Part shown: piece by piece, positions 23,146-29,569 of the stretch
Layout of the letters: each line of letters begins with the position of its first letter
Numbering within the stretch: position 1 is the stretch's first letter
IMG/VR virus record: IMGVR_UViG_3300020406_000001
Span: 1 to 32,619 of that record
Origin: a virus
Length of the DNA stretch: 32,619 nt
Strand: one strand, 5' to 3'
Notes under the pieces: model-generated
Database searches by the model: none
What the model saw: the letters and a program-made list of their open reading frames with translations, nothing else
What the model was told of the DNA's origin: nothing
Program-made: the position numbers and the translations under genes

Positions 23146-24071
23146 TTTAGTTTCATCCTGTTAGCCATATGGGATATGATGCCCTGTACATCCTTTGGTT
23201 TATCCTTGTTCTTCCTTCTGGATATGAAGTATTGCAAGGATTGTATGGGTGGTTTGTTCTGGTTCCTCTTCCATTGCAACATCTTCTTAGCGTCATTCAA
23301 GAAACTATCCTTGGTATATCCTAACTTCAGTAGATCTTCTGCAATTGCCTCTTGTCTTAGATCGTATCTCCAATCAGTTCCCCACATCTCGTAGACCAAT
23401 TGCTTGTACGATAAGCATATACTTCTACATTCATTTTTATCTATATATATATTATTAGTTATATCATTGGAGTTATTCACTAGGTGTGGCTTGTTCTCTT
23501 GTACAAGATCAGACTTGTTATTATTACTATTACTATCTGCACCTTGTACAATCCCCGGCTTGTTCTCTTCTATCTTATCCACAGGATGTGCAGAGTTTCT
23601 TTTAGATCTATAATTGTTGTGAACCATTGCCATTGTATTCTCGGCTATCTCATTCTCCATTGCCGGGTCTCTATCTTTGGTAGGTTGTTTAGTTAGACTA
23701 TCTTTATAACTCATCCTTGGATCGTAGATCACTCTCCACAATGCACCCTTCCTTCCATACTTCCTCCGGATATCTGCATTGCGAAGTTTCTCCAAGTAAC
23801 CATACTTTAATAATCTTTGCATATGTTGTGAGATTGCTTGTTGCGATGATCCCATTATCTTTGAGATCGTAGATTGATTGACAAAGAATACTCCCGTCCA
23901 CGAATTAGCGTGAGAACAGCAGAGTGCTAGGCATCTAAAAGTCATTGGGAATTGATTAAATCTTTCATCTCCATATGCCCTTGCCGGCATTATCATATGA
24001 CCTCCCGGGCATTGAAACTTTCCTACCGGTGGATCCCTTACCGGATCCGGAGTGACTTTACTTTTTTCCAT
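23142..24071 (-). CDS. Winged-helix replication initiation/organiser-like protein
   Basis: 309 residues. Residues ~30-125 form a winged-helix DNA-binding domain (MTFRCLALCCSHANSWTGVFFVNQSTISKIMGSSQQAISQHMQRLLKYGYLEKLR), with a recognition helix ISKIMGSSQQAISQHMQRL. A hydrophilic Asn/Ser-rich linker (~165-215) has the repeated peptide ENKPxxV. The C-terminal part (~225-300) is helical, with EMWGTDWRYDLRQEAIAEDLLKLGY and FISRRKNKDKPKDVQ, possibly the helicase- or partner-binding end as in lambda O-like proteins. The linker DNA carries repeats, an AT-rich stretch and a DnaA box. No helicase or polymerase is encoded, so this protein likely recruits host replication machinery. Confidence 0.7.
   Translation of the reverse strand: MEKSKVTPDPVRDPPVGKFQCPGGHMIMPARAYGDERFNQFPMTFRCLALCCSHANSWTGVFFVNQSTISKIMGSSQQAISQHMQRLLKYGYLEKLRNADIRRKYGRKGALWRVIYDPRMSYKDSLTKQPTKDRDPAMENEIAENTMAMVHNNYRSKRNSAHPVDKIEENKPGIVQGADSNSNNNKSDLVQENKPHLVNNSNDITNNIYIDKNECRSICLSYKQLVYEMWGTDWRYDLRQEAIAEDLLKLGYTKDSFLNDAKKMLQWKRNQNKPPIQSLQYFISRRKNKDKPKDVQGIISHMANRMKLK
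23403..23583. other. Candidate replication origin inside the replication gene
   Basis: Elements in order: CTTGTAC at 23403; an AT-rich stretch 23431-23470 (possible melting region); GGCTTGTTCTCTT at 23488-23500 joined to the palindrome CTTGTACAAG (23498-23507); CTTGTACAA at 23543-23551; a second exact GGCTTGTTCTCTT at 23557-23569; and TTATCCACA, a perfect DnaA box, at 23575-23583. An origin within the initiator gene linker is the lambda O arrangement. Part of the repetition follows from the repeated peptide ENKP. Confidence 0.5.
23575..23583 (+). promoter_or_regulatory. DnaA box (TTATCCACA)
   Basis: Exact match to the high-affinity E. coli-type DnaA box. I found no other exact copy; a near match TTATCCACC lies at about 22465. 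Chance expectation for an exact copy in this window on both strands is about 0.2-0.3, so its place next to repeats and a phage DnaA-domain gene matters more than its mere presence. Confidence 0.55.
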
Positions 24072-24525
24072 CTAGTTCTTTTTCAATTCTATAAATTAAT
24101 TCTTGTAAATTCTTATTTGTTTTTAAAAGCCGAGCAATTTTATTCACGCCATAAATTATTGTGGAATGATCCCGGGATAAAATGTGTCCGATCTTGGGAA
24201 AAGAATATCCTGTATATTTAGAAGATAAGTACATTGTTATATGTCTTGCCAGAACATAGTCCGGAGATCTGCGATCCGATAGTACCTCATCCAATCCAAC
24301 ATTAGTTATTCTGGAAGTGGCAATGAGGATATCTCTGACTTTAAATCTTTTGCAGAGATCACTAAGATTTTCATATGAGGATAAAGAGCTCTGACTAGTT
24401 TGATTTTTAATTTGTAAACATCTGTCTTGTACCCTTTTACTTCTACCAAAACTTGGCAACCAACTGCACCTTGTGGACTTTCTGATAACTTGTCTGAGTA
24501 TCTGAAGTCTGCCGTGTAATAACAT
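24058..24525 (-). CDS. DnaA domain IV (origin DNA-binding) protein
   Basis: The last ~90 residues (about 24060-24340) are a clear DnaA domain IV: VGLDEVLSDRRSPDYVLARHITMYLSSKYT, SFPKIGHILSRDHSTIIYGVNKI, matching the bacterial [20 protein letters not shown] signature that contacts the DnaA box. There is no AAA+ ATPase domain. The start is uncertain: ATG 24525 has a perfect GGGAGG site but would overlap the nuclease gene out of frame by 220 bases, and no ATG/GTG/TTG lies just before the domain. TTG near 24456 or a -1 frameshift from the nuclease frame at an AAAA run near 24350 are alternatives. Its stop overlaps the replication gene start by 14 bases. Confidence 0.8.
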   Translation of the reverse strand: MLLHGRLQILRQVIRKSTRCSWLPSFGRSKRVQDRCLQIKNQTSQSSLSSYENLSDLCKRFKVRDILIATSRITNVGLDEVLSDRRSPDYVLARHITMYLSSKYTGYSFPKIGHILSRDHSTIIYGVNKIARLLKTNKNLQELIYRIEKELDGKK

Positions 24526-24692
24526 ATGTGCCTCCCTTCTATTTCGCATTTAACTTTTGGATGAAATTCCAAGTTAGAAATTTCTCCCCGATCTAATCTT
24601 GGTTTTAAATGTGATAGGTAATAACTAGCCTCGGCTTTACTATCAAAAATTACCCCATCATATTTGCATTTTATATTCTTGTACTTACTCAT
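24306..24692 (-). CDS. DUF1064-like PD-(D/E)XK-type endonuclease
   Basis: 128 residues. KYDGVIFDSKAEASYYLSHL, then EFHPKVKCEIEG, YTADFRY, VLVEVKGYKT, YKLKIKLVRALYP follow the order of the DUF1064 family: an F-D-S-x-x-E helix, an A-D-F strand and an E-V-K-G catalytic strand. The motif set is that of a PD-(D/E)XK nuclease fold, often proposed to resolve recombination junctions in phages. The gene starts inside the last codons of the ribbon-helix-helix gene and overlaps the DnaA-domain gene at its 3' end. Nuclease activity is predicted, substrate unknown. Confidence 0.8.
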   Translation of the reverse strand: MSKYKNIKCKYDGVIFDSKAEASYYLSHLKPRLDRGEISNLEFHPKVKCEIEGRHICYYTADFRYSDKLSESPQGAVGCQVLVEVKGYKTDVYKLKIKLVRALYPHMKILVISAKDLKSEISSLPLPE

Positions 24693-24870
24693 TACTTGCC
24701 TTGGAAGTGGGTAGCTGCTCGGCGATCTTGATCCTTGTATCTTCTTCTAAGATCTCTTGAACTAATGATGCTTGCGATCTCCTTTTTCTCTTGCAAACGA
24801 TATCCAATTTATCTTTCAGATCTTTTGGGATCCTAATAAATAATGGAACTAAGTCTTGGTTTTCTTGCAC
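24685..24870 (-). CDS. Ribbon-helix-helix DNA-binding protein (repressor candidate)
   Basis: 61 residues from GTG 24870, chosen because AAGGAG lies six bases before it; an upstream in-frame ATG at 24912 has no site. The layout is Arc/CopG-like: a beta strand LVPLFIRIP, helix A (KDLKDKLDIVCKRKRR), the turn, and helix B (SQASLVQEILEED). Such proteins act as dimers on short inverted or direct repeats. It is the first gene of the leftward operon, faces the early operon and borders the 8-bp inverted repeat at 24940-24966, so it probably regulates both directions, including itself. Confidence 0.75.
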   Translation of the reverse strand: MQENQDLVPLFIRIPKDLKDKLDIVCKRKRRSQASLVQEILEEDTRIKIAEQLPTSKASNE

Positions 24871-24996
24871 TTCTAACTCCTTGTAAAAAAAATATATATT
24901 AGCTATTGACACGATATCACAGAGATATAATATGTATAGTAGAACAAGTTGAGTTTATTTGTTCTATAATACAAACCCAGAACAGGAGAGCAAAAT
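24871..24996. promoter_or_regulatory. Divergent control region of the two transcription blocks
   Basis: The only place in the genome where genes point away from each other. Rightward there is TATAAT at 24965-24970, about 25 bases before the ATG, with AGGAG as ribosome site. A second set is TTGACA (24906-24911) with TATAAT at 24926-24931, but the 14-base spacer is short. Leftward the AT-rich sequence offers several -10-like hexamers (e.g. TATTAT near 24930) but no clear -35. Confidence 0.6.
24940..24966. repeat. Inverted repeat, likely operator
   Basis: TAGAACAA (24940-24947) and TTGTTCTA (24959-24966), a perfect 8-bp inverted repeat with an 11-base gap. It overlaps the rightward -10 box (24965-24970). 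The adjacent ribbon-helix-helix gene makes a repressor site the most natural reading. Confidence 0.6.
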
Positions 24997-25410
24997 ATGG
25001 GAAAAGTAACTAAACTAAATCAGAAGGAAAGAGATTTCCTAAACTCTTATGAGCCGGAAGGCAAAGTAAGAACTAGAATACATCAAGATCTAAACCTTAT
25101 TGAAAGTGCAATGATTGATGTATGGAATGACATCTCTGATCTCGGAGATAAGTTAAGAAAAATAAAATATCTTAGAGTGTCAACTCATTGTCCGGAGTTG
25201 GATAGCGTTTACGATTATCTAGACAAAGGCTTGGGAGATCTAAGACAAACTCTTACAAAAGTAACTGACGAAGAGAAAAGTGATTTAGGTTCTGACATTC
25301 TAGATCAACTAGATAAACAAACTAGAAAAGTTCAAAAAGTAAAACACGATTGGGGTATGGACTTTGATGATTATCAAAATGGTAAAACAGATGGTAGATG
25401 GGATGACTAA
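24997..25410 (+). CDS. Early protein of unknown function
   Basis: 137 residues, acidic and almost all helical (MGKVTKLNQKERDFLNSYEPEGKVRTRIHQDLNLIESAMIDVW..., then LDQLDKQTRKVQKVKHDW) with a D/N-rich end (FDDYQNGKTDGRWDD). First gene of the rightward operon, with AGGAG eight bases before ATG 24997 and directly downstream of the putative operator. First early genes of phages often encode host take-over or anti-defence proteins, but nothing in the sequence identifies this one. Confidence 0.8.
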   Translation: MGKVTKLNQKERDFLNSYEPEGKVRTRIHQDLNLIESAMIDVWNDISDLGDKLRKIKYLRVSTHCPELDSVYDYLDKGLGDLRQTLTKVTDEEKSDLGSDILDQLDKQTRKVQKVKHDWGMDFDDYQNGKTDGRWDD

Positions 25411-25606
25411 ATTATCTACCTCTACTTATTTTAACCTAGGGTGTTTCGGCATCCTAGGTATCTTTGCAATGATGATCATATTCTTTATTGATCCCAATGC
25501 AGATATTGAACGAGTGCTAATTGGAATTTTTGTTAATGGCTTATGGTCAATAACAATGGTTGCGATTGCTTTTATTAAACTTGATGGAGAAACAAATGAC
25601 AAATAA
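25403..25606 (+). CDS. Two-span membrane protein
   Basis: 67 residues from ATG 25403, which overlaps the end of the upstream gene; longer in-frame starts (25364 on) would run far into that gene. Two hydrophobic helices, NLGCFGILGIFAMMIIFFI and VLIGIFVNGLWSITMVAIAF, are separated by a short acidic loop (DPNADIER), with a charged tail. Topology (two spans, short loop) fits small phage membrane effectors and some holins, but the early position argues against a lysis role. Confidence 0.65.
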   Translation: MTKLSTSTYFNLGCFGILGIFAMMIIFFIDPNADIERVLIGIFVNGLWSITMVAIAFIKLDGETNDK

Positions 25607-26318
25607 AAATAATAATTATGCCGGAGATATTTTAGTCTCAATATACAATGCTTGGGGAGATCGTAATGATCTGCAACCTTTACCAAGTGCAGATGAAATA
25701 GACACAGATAAACTTACAAGAAAGCAAGCAGACTTTGTTGTCAAATTTCAAGAGGCTTGGGAAAGTGCAAACCAAGTGGATGAGTTCATATACTTTGCAA
25801 AGCAAGATGAGAAGGATCATCGCAAGAGTAATGTAAAGACCGACAATGAAACTACCAAGAGTTTCTTTGATAGTTGTCTTGAGGATATAGACATTCCGGA
25901 ACATTGGGTAGATATCTCTTATGGCAATGACGCTTGCCCATCATTCCAAGTTGGTAGGTATCATATCTTTGTTGATCACAAATTACAAAGCAAAAGAGAA
26001 AGTGGATTACCTAACAGATTTCACATTGGATATTGTGCAGACTATGGAGAATTTGCAGAGAGTAATTTCTCTCAAGTTTGTGACACTCTTGATGAGGTAA
26101 TTGCAATCATAAAAAAAGATGAGATTAGAGAAGTTGTTAAGTTTGAGTTCTGTACACAAAAGCAAATGCTTTTCTTTATGTATGGAGACCAGAAAGTTTT
26201 CAATGCAAGATGCTTTCCCGGAACTAGTAGGTCTGCTCAATTTGATGTGGATTACAAACTTACATTAAAACAATTCGCAATGATGACTAACTTTAATGAG
26301 AGGAATATCAATGCCTAA
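25596..26318 (+). CDS. Unknown early protein
   Basis: 240 residues from ATG 25596, chosen because GGAG lies six bases before it and it overlaps the upstream stop. Acidic first half (SADEIDTDKLTRKQADFVVKFQEAW, DFVVK, LEDIDIPEHWVDISYG), then a beta-rich second half (PSFQVGRYHIFVDHK, RFHIGYCADYGEF, VVKFEFCTQKQMLFFMYGDQKVF). No catalytic motif is recognised. It shares ATGCCTAA with the next gene, so it is part of the early operon. Confidence 0.75.
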   Translation: MTNKNNNYAGDILVSIYNAWGDRNDLQPLPSADEIDTDKLTRKQADFVVKFQEAWESANQVDEFIYFAKQDEKDHRKSNVKTDNETTKSFFDSCLEDIDIPEHWVDISYGNDACPSFQVGRYHIFVDHKLQSKRESGLPNRFHIGYCADYGEFAESNFSQVCDTLDEVIAIIKKDEIREVVKFEFCTQKQMLFFMYGDQKVFNARCFPGTSRSAQFDVDYKLTLKQFAMMTNFNERNINA

Positions 26319-26523
26319 ATTAACAAGAGCAAGAAAAGAATACGATTGCTATCAATGTAAATCAATCATTGAGAAAGGCAGTATGTATTCAAAGAAGTCT
26401 ATCTCAATCGGAAGTCCAAGCAAGGAAACTTTTGAGAACAGGGATGGTATCCCTACCATAATAATGCACGGGATCAGAGTTACAAAACCCATCTGTAATA
26501 AATGTTCGGAGGATCTAAAATGA
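26311..26523 (+). CDS. Zinc-ribbon protein
   Basis: 70 residues from ATG 26311 with GAGGAA before it. Two CxxC knuckles, C13-x-x-C16 (CYQC) and C62-x-x-C65 (CNKC), would bind one zinc, with a basic N-terminus (MPKLTRARKEYD). Zinc ribbons in early phage operons often bind DNA or RNA polymerase. The stop overlaps the start of the recombinase gene by four bases. Confidence 0.7.
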   Translation: MPKLTRARKEYDCYQCKSIIEKGSMYSKKSISIGSPSKETFENRDGIPTIIMHGIRVTKPICNKCSEDLK

Positions 26524-27206
26524 AGTGTGTATTGTTGAGAGTATCTACTGATAAACAAGAAGAAGATAATCAGTTACATCCTATCAAAAAGAAATATCCC
26601 GGGGAGGATCTAAAGATCTTCCGGGAGTGTGCCGTGTCCGGAGGATTGTCTTGGGATCAGAGACCGATCCTCCACGAGGCGATCCGATATTCTAAAAAGA
26701 ATAAAGTTCCTCTGGTAGTTTATTCCCTGTCAAGATTGGGGAGAACTTCAGAGGTTGCTACATTCTTTGAACAGGAAGTAGCCAAAGGTAAAATAGAAAT
26801 TGATGTTATTGATATGCCAAACCTAGATCAGAAGATGATCGGTGGTCTTGCTTGGGTAAATACTCTGGAGAGGATTATGATCTCCGAGAGAACCAAGATG
26901 GCAATGGATAGGATCAAACATATCATAGCCACAGAAGGATCATATACGACTTCTGAGGGCATAGAAATTACCCACCTAGGTAGGAAGGATACCAAAGATG
27001 CATCGGTCATTGGTGTCGCTAAGATCAAGGAGAATGCAGATAACTTTGCAGACAATACTTATCCTCTGATCAAGTCACTACAGGATCGGGGAATGAGCCT
27101 CAAGGCGATAGCACTTGAGTTAAATAACCGAGGGATCCAGACCAGAAGAAAAGCAGAATGGTATGCCTCATCAGTAAGAAATGTGTTACAAAGGAGAGCA
27201 ATATGA
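26520..27206 (+). CDS. Small serine recombinase (resolvase/invertase family)
   Basis: 228 residues from ATG 26520 (GGAGGA site; ATGA overlap). The catalytic opening is LLRVSTDKQEEDN (nucleophile Ser9, Arg7), followed by VYSLSRLGRTSE, and a long E-helix with SERTKMAMDRIKHI. The C-terminal ~60 residues (NTYPLIKSLQDRGMSLKAIALELNNRGIQTRRKAEWYASSVRNVLQRR) form the helix-turn-helix. The size is that of resolvases and invertases, not of the large serine integrases (>400 residues). Possible roles: resolving genome multimers, inverting a segment, or integration. I saw no convincing pair of inverted crossover sites. Confidence 0.9.
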   Translation: MKCVLLRVSTDKQEEDNQLHPIKKKYPGEDLKIFRECAVSGGLSWDQRPILHEAIRYSKKNKVPLVVYSLSRLGRTSEVATFFEQEVAKGKIEIDVIDMPNLDQKMIGGLAWVNTLERIMISERTKMAMDRIKHIIATEGSYTTSEGIEITHLGRKDTKDASVIGVAKIKENADNFADNTYPLIKSLQDRGMSLKAIALELNNRGIQTRRKAEWYASSVRNVLQRRAI

Positions 27207-27370
27207 AGTTCACATTTAAAGAAATCCTTATTGGATTAATAGAGATGGTTGCGATGTTAGGCGTACTCGTAGCCGTCTATTTTTTTTCTGTTTTACTTTG
27301 TGCATTGTCAGATAAATGTGCAAACTATTATGGAATGATTGACGCTACAACTAAACTAGGAGGAATGTAA
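27203..27370 (+). CDS. Single-span membrane protein
   Basis: 55 residues from ATG 27203, with AAAGGAGA before it and an ATGA overlap with the recombinase stop. A short basic start (MKFTFKE), one long hydrophobic span (ILIGLIEMVAMLGVLVAVYFFSVLLCAL) and a polar end with two Cys (SDKCANYYGMIDATTKLGGM). The good ribosome site and tight packing make it a likely gene. Could be a superinfection-exclusion or other envelope factor; no family recognised. Confidence 0.65.
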   Translation: MKFTFKEILIGLIEMVAMLGVLVAVYFFSVLLCALSDKCANYYGMIDATTKLGGM

Positions 27371-27372
27371 CA

Positions 27373-28365
27373 ATGCCAAAGTTAACTATTGATGGCAAGC
27401 AAGTTGGATCATCTGACATTGCTTGTCTTGTTTTACAGAAGGATAGTTTCCAAACAAGAGACCAGATCTACGAGAGACATTTTAATGCGAGGCATAAAGT
27501 TTCTACGATGAGAGATCATCAACTCAAAAAGCTCTGGGCAATACAAAGAGGTAATGAGTTAGAGTTACCGACATTTAAATTGTTCTGGAATAATCTATTG
27601 ATGGAGATTGAAAGTACCTACGGGGATCTCCCGGATCTGGATGACTTGTCTTGGATCCAACCGGACTTTGCCTATGTTCCAGAATATTACAACAAAAACC
27701 ATAAGGCTCTGGGAATGGGTTCAAGTATAGACTTCATAATTAAATCGTCAAAAGAATATGAAGTCCAAGTCCGGGGGCAGCCGATCAAGATCTTCCCGGG
27801 AAAAAACATTATTGAAATCAAAACAGATTTTTATAAGGGAGGTAAACTCAAACCCGAATGGAGTTTGCAAGTACAACATCAGATGATCTGTGCCGGAGTA
27901 AAGCACGGCATTGTAGTTTGCTTTGCAAGTGATGGAGATCTACATCTCTATCCAATGGAGATCAATGAAAAGATCTGCAAAGTTATTATGAAAAAGTGTA
28001 AAGAATTTTGGGAGATGATTGAGGATGGAAAAAGATATCCTCCAATATCTGAAACTCAAGATACATCTCTGCGAACTAAAACTCTTGATGAAACTATTCT
28101 AAAGAAAACAAATCAAGATATGGTTCAAATGTCCGAGGACTATCTGGTTGCCTCGGTTGAAGAGAGGAAGTGGAAGAAAACTAAGGATGGTATTAAACAA
28201 GATATAGTAGAACTCTTGGATAATCTTGAGATAGATGTTCTTACAATACCAGATCAATACCAAATAAAATCTGTTACTACCGAGGTTCCCAAAAAGAAAA
28301 TGGTGGAGACCGGGCATATGACAGAGAGACATTCATTTACAATAAAGGAGATAAAGGATGAATAA
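27373..28365 (+). CDS. YqaJ-type recombination exonuclease
   Basis: 330 residues. The PD-(D/E)XK catalytic set is visible: RGNELE (E62), GSSIDFII (D120), IIEIKTDF (E148-x-K150) and SLQVQHQMICAG (Q168-H-Q170), the typical order of YqaJ / lambda exonuclease-like proteins. It degrades one strand of double-stranded ends for a RecT-type annealase, which is encoded immediately downstream with an ATGA-like overlap at 28358. The pair would support recombination-dependent replication or concatemer formation, consistent with the lack of a phage DNA polymerase. Confidence 0.9.
   Translation: MPKLTIDGKQVGSSDIACLVLQKDSFQTRDQIYERHFNARHKVSTMRDHQLKKLWAIQRGNELELPTFKLFWNNLLMEIESTYGDLPDLDDLSWIQPDFAYVPEYYNKNHKALGMGSSIDFIIKSSKEYEVQVRGQPIKIFPGKNIIEIKTDFYKGGKLKPEWSLQVQHQMICAGVKHGIVVCFASDGDLHLYPMEINEKICKVIMKKCKEFWEMIEDGKRYPPISETQDTSLRTKTLDETILKKTNQDMVQMSEDYLVASVEERKWKKTKDGIKQDIVELLDNLEIDVLTIPDQYQIKSVTTEVPKKKMVETGHMTERHSFTIKEIKDE
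27695..27713 (+). repeat. 19-bp exact direct repeat, copy 1 (inside the exonuclease gene)
   Basis: AAAACCATAAGGCTCTGGG, identical to 29551-29569. Here it encodes the residues around NHKALG just before the GSSID motif of the exonuclease. A 19-mer repeat is not expected by chance in 32 kb. Confidence 0.9.
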
Positions 28366-29320
28366 TAAATTAGTAAACATAGATAACAAATCATCTATGG
28401 ATCTAGCAAATCAGTTGGCTAAAAGTGAATTAGTTCCGGTAGCCTACCGAGGTAAGCCAGAGAATATTCTGGTAGCAATGCAATGGGGAAGAGAGATCGG
28501 ACTAACGCCGATGAGATCACTCAATAGCCTTGCCGTTATAAATGGAAAGCCGGCAGTTTATGGAGATGAACTTCTTGCTTTAGTTAAGTCACATCCAAAG
28601 TTTGCCGGGATGAAAGAATGGTTAGAGAAGGATGATAAAGGAGATCAGACTACTGCCTTCTGTGAAATTAAAAGGCAAGTCGGTAATGAGATTGAGGTTA
28701 CCCTTGGTAAGTTTTCTGTAGAGGATAGCAAGAAGGCTAGGCTCTGGGGAAAGCAAGGGCCTTGGTCGCAGTATCCTTGGAGGATGTTAAAGATGCGAGC
28801 AAGAGGCTTTGCTATTAGAGATAGTTTTCCGGATGCTCTCAAAGGGATAATCACTTACGAGGAGATGAGAGACTATCCCGATGAGGCACACGGGGAGGAT
28901 GCAGAAAAACAAATCAAAGTTCTTCCATCGGATGCATCTAATCTTGATGCTCTTGCCGACAAGGTTCAGAGCATTGAGGATCAGACAACGCCAGACTTAA
29001 CAAGAGAACTCATTATACCCGGTAAGGAAAGCAGAACCTTTGACAACGAGTTAGACTTTTGCAAAGCCTTCGCCGATATAATACTAAGAGTAAACCAAGT
29101 AGAGCATTGGAGCAATGCTACAAAGAGAGAGAAAGTAGAGGCTTTCCAGAAAGCAAATGCAGAAACTCTTGAGAACTTGGAAGATAAAGATCTGCAACAA
29201 GAGATGATGGATAAGTTAAAGAACTTCTATCAATGGCAAGAGGCAGAGGAGATAGCAGAGACCGAGAGGCTTTCTGCTTTAGCCGATGAGATGGATCCAG
29301 AGGGAGATCCAAATGAATAG
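28358..29320 (+). CDS. RecT-family single-strand annealing protein
   Basis: 320 residues. Characteristic segments are NILVAMQWGREIGLTPMRSLNSLAVINGKPAVYGDELLALVKSH, TAFCEIKRQ, KFSVEDSKKARLWGKQGPWSQYPWRMLKMRARGFAIRDSFPDALKGI, and then an EEMRDYPDE end; this is the RecT/Bet-like core fold. The last ~130 residues are an acidic helical tail, possibly for partner binding. Translationally coupled to the YqaJ-like exonuclease (8-base overlap) and to the next gene (ATGAATAG). Anneals complementary strands at the ends left by the exonuclease. Confidence 0.92.
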   Translation: MNNKLVNIDNKSSMDLANQLAKSELVPVAYRGKPENILVAMQWGREIGLTPMRSLNSLAVINGKPAVYGDELLALVKSHPKFAGMKEWLEKDDKGDQTTAFCEIKRQVGNEIEVTLGKFSVEDSKKARLWGKQGPWSQYPWRMLKMRARGFAIRDSFPDALKGIITYEEMRDYPDEAHGEDAEKQIKVLPSDASNLDALADKVQSIEDQTTPDLTRELIIPGKESRTFDNELDFCKAFADIILRVNQVEHWSNATKREKVEAFQKANAETLENLEDKDLQQEMMDKLKNFYQWQEAEEIAETERLSALADEMDPEGDPNE

Positions 29321-29552
29321 AGTAGGACTTACACCACAACAAAGTGCAGTTTATAAATTCCTTAAATTGTACTACAACGAGATGGGATACTATCCAACTC
29401 AAAGAGAAATTGCAGTAGGTAAAATATCTGGAGAACAGATCATTCCAATGAGGAGATCTCCTTCTACTGTTCATAGGATTATGGGTATACTTCAAAAGAA
29501 AGGATGGATAGAAAAGGTACCCGGTAATGCAAGAGCTCTAAGGGTTAGCTAA
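29313..29552 (+). CDS. LexA-like winged-helix DNA-binding protein
   Basis: 79 residues from ATG 29313 (AGGGAG before it). LTPQQSAVYKFLKLYYNEMGYYPTQREIAVG, then SPSTVHRIMGILQKKGWIEKVPGNARALRVS is the winged-helix domain found at the N-terminus of LexA, without the peptidase half. The recognition helix would be SPSTVHRIMGILQKKG. Last gene of the early operon, adjacent to the convergence point. It may regulate early or late transcription, or answer to host SOS. Confidence 0.85.
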   Translation: MNRVGLTPQQSAVYKFLKLYYNEMGYYPTQREIAVGKISGEQIIPMRRSPSTVHRIMGILQKKGWIEKVPGNARALRVS

Positions 29553-29569
29553 AACCATAAGGCTCTGGG
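29551..29569 (+). repeat. 19-bp exact direct repeat, copy 2 (fills the convergent junction)
   Basis: Same 19 bases as 27695-27713. It starts at the second base of the stop codon of the LexA-like gene and ends at the base before the amidase stop codon, so it occupies the whole space between the converging operons. No good terminator stem is seen there (only AACC/GGTT-like pairing). Confidence 0.9.

Noticed and set aside
24906-24931. TTGACA and TATAAT as a standard sigma70 promoter
   Set aside because: Both hexamers are perfect but the spacer is 14 bases, too short for normal function; kept only as part of the control region.
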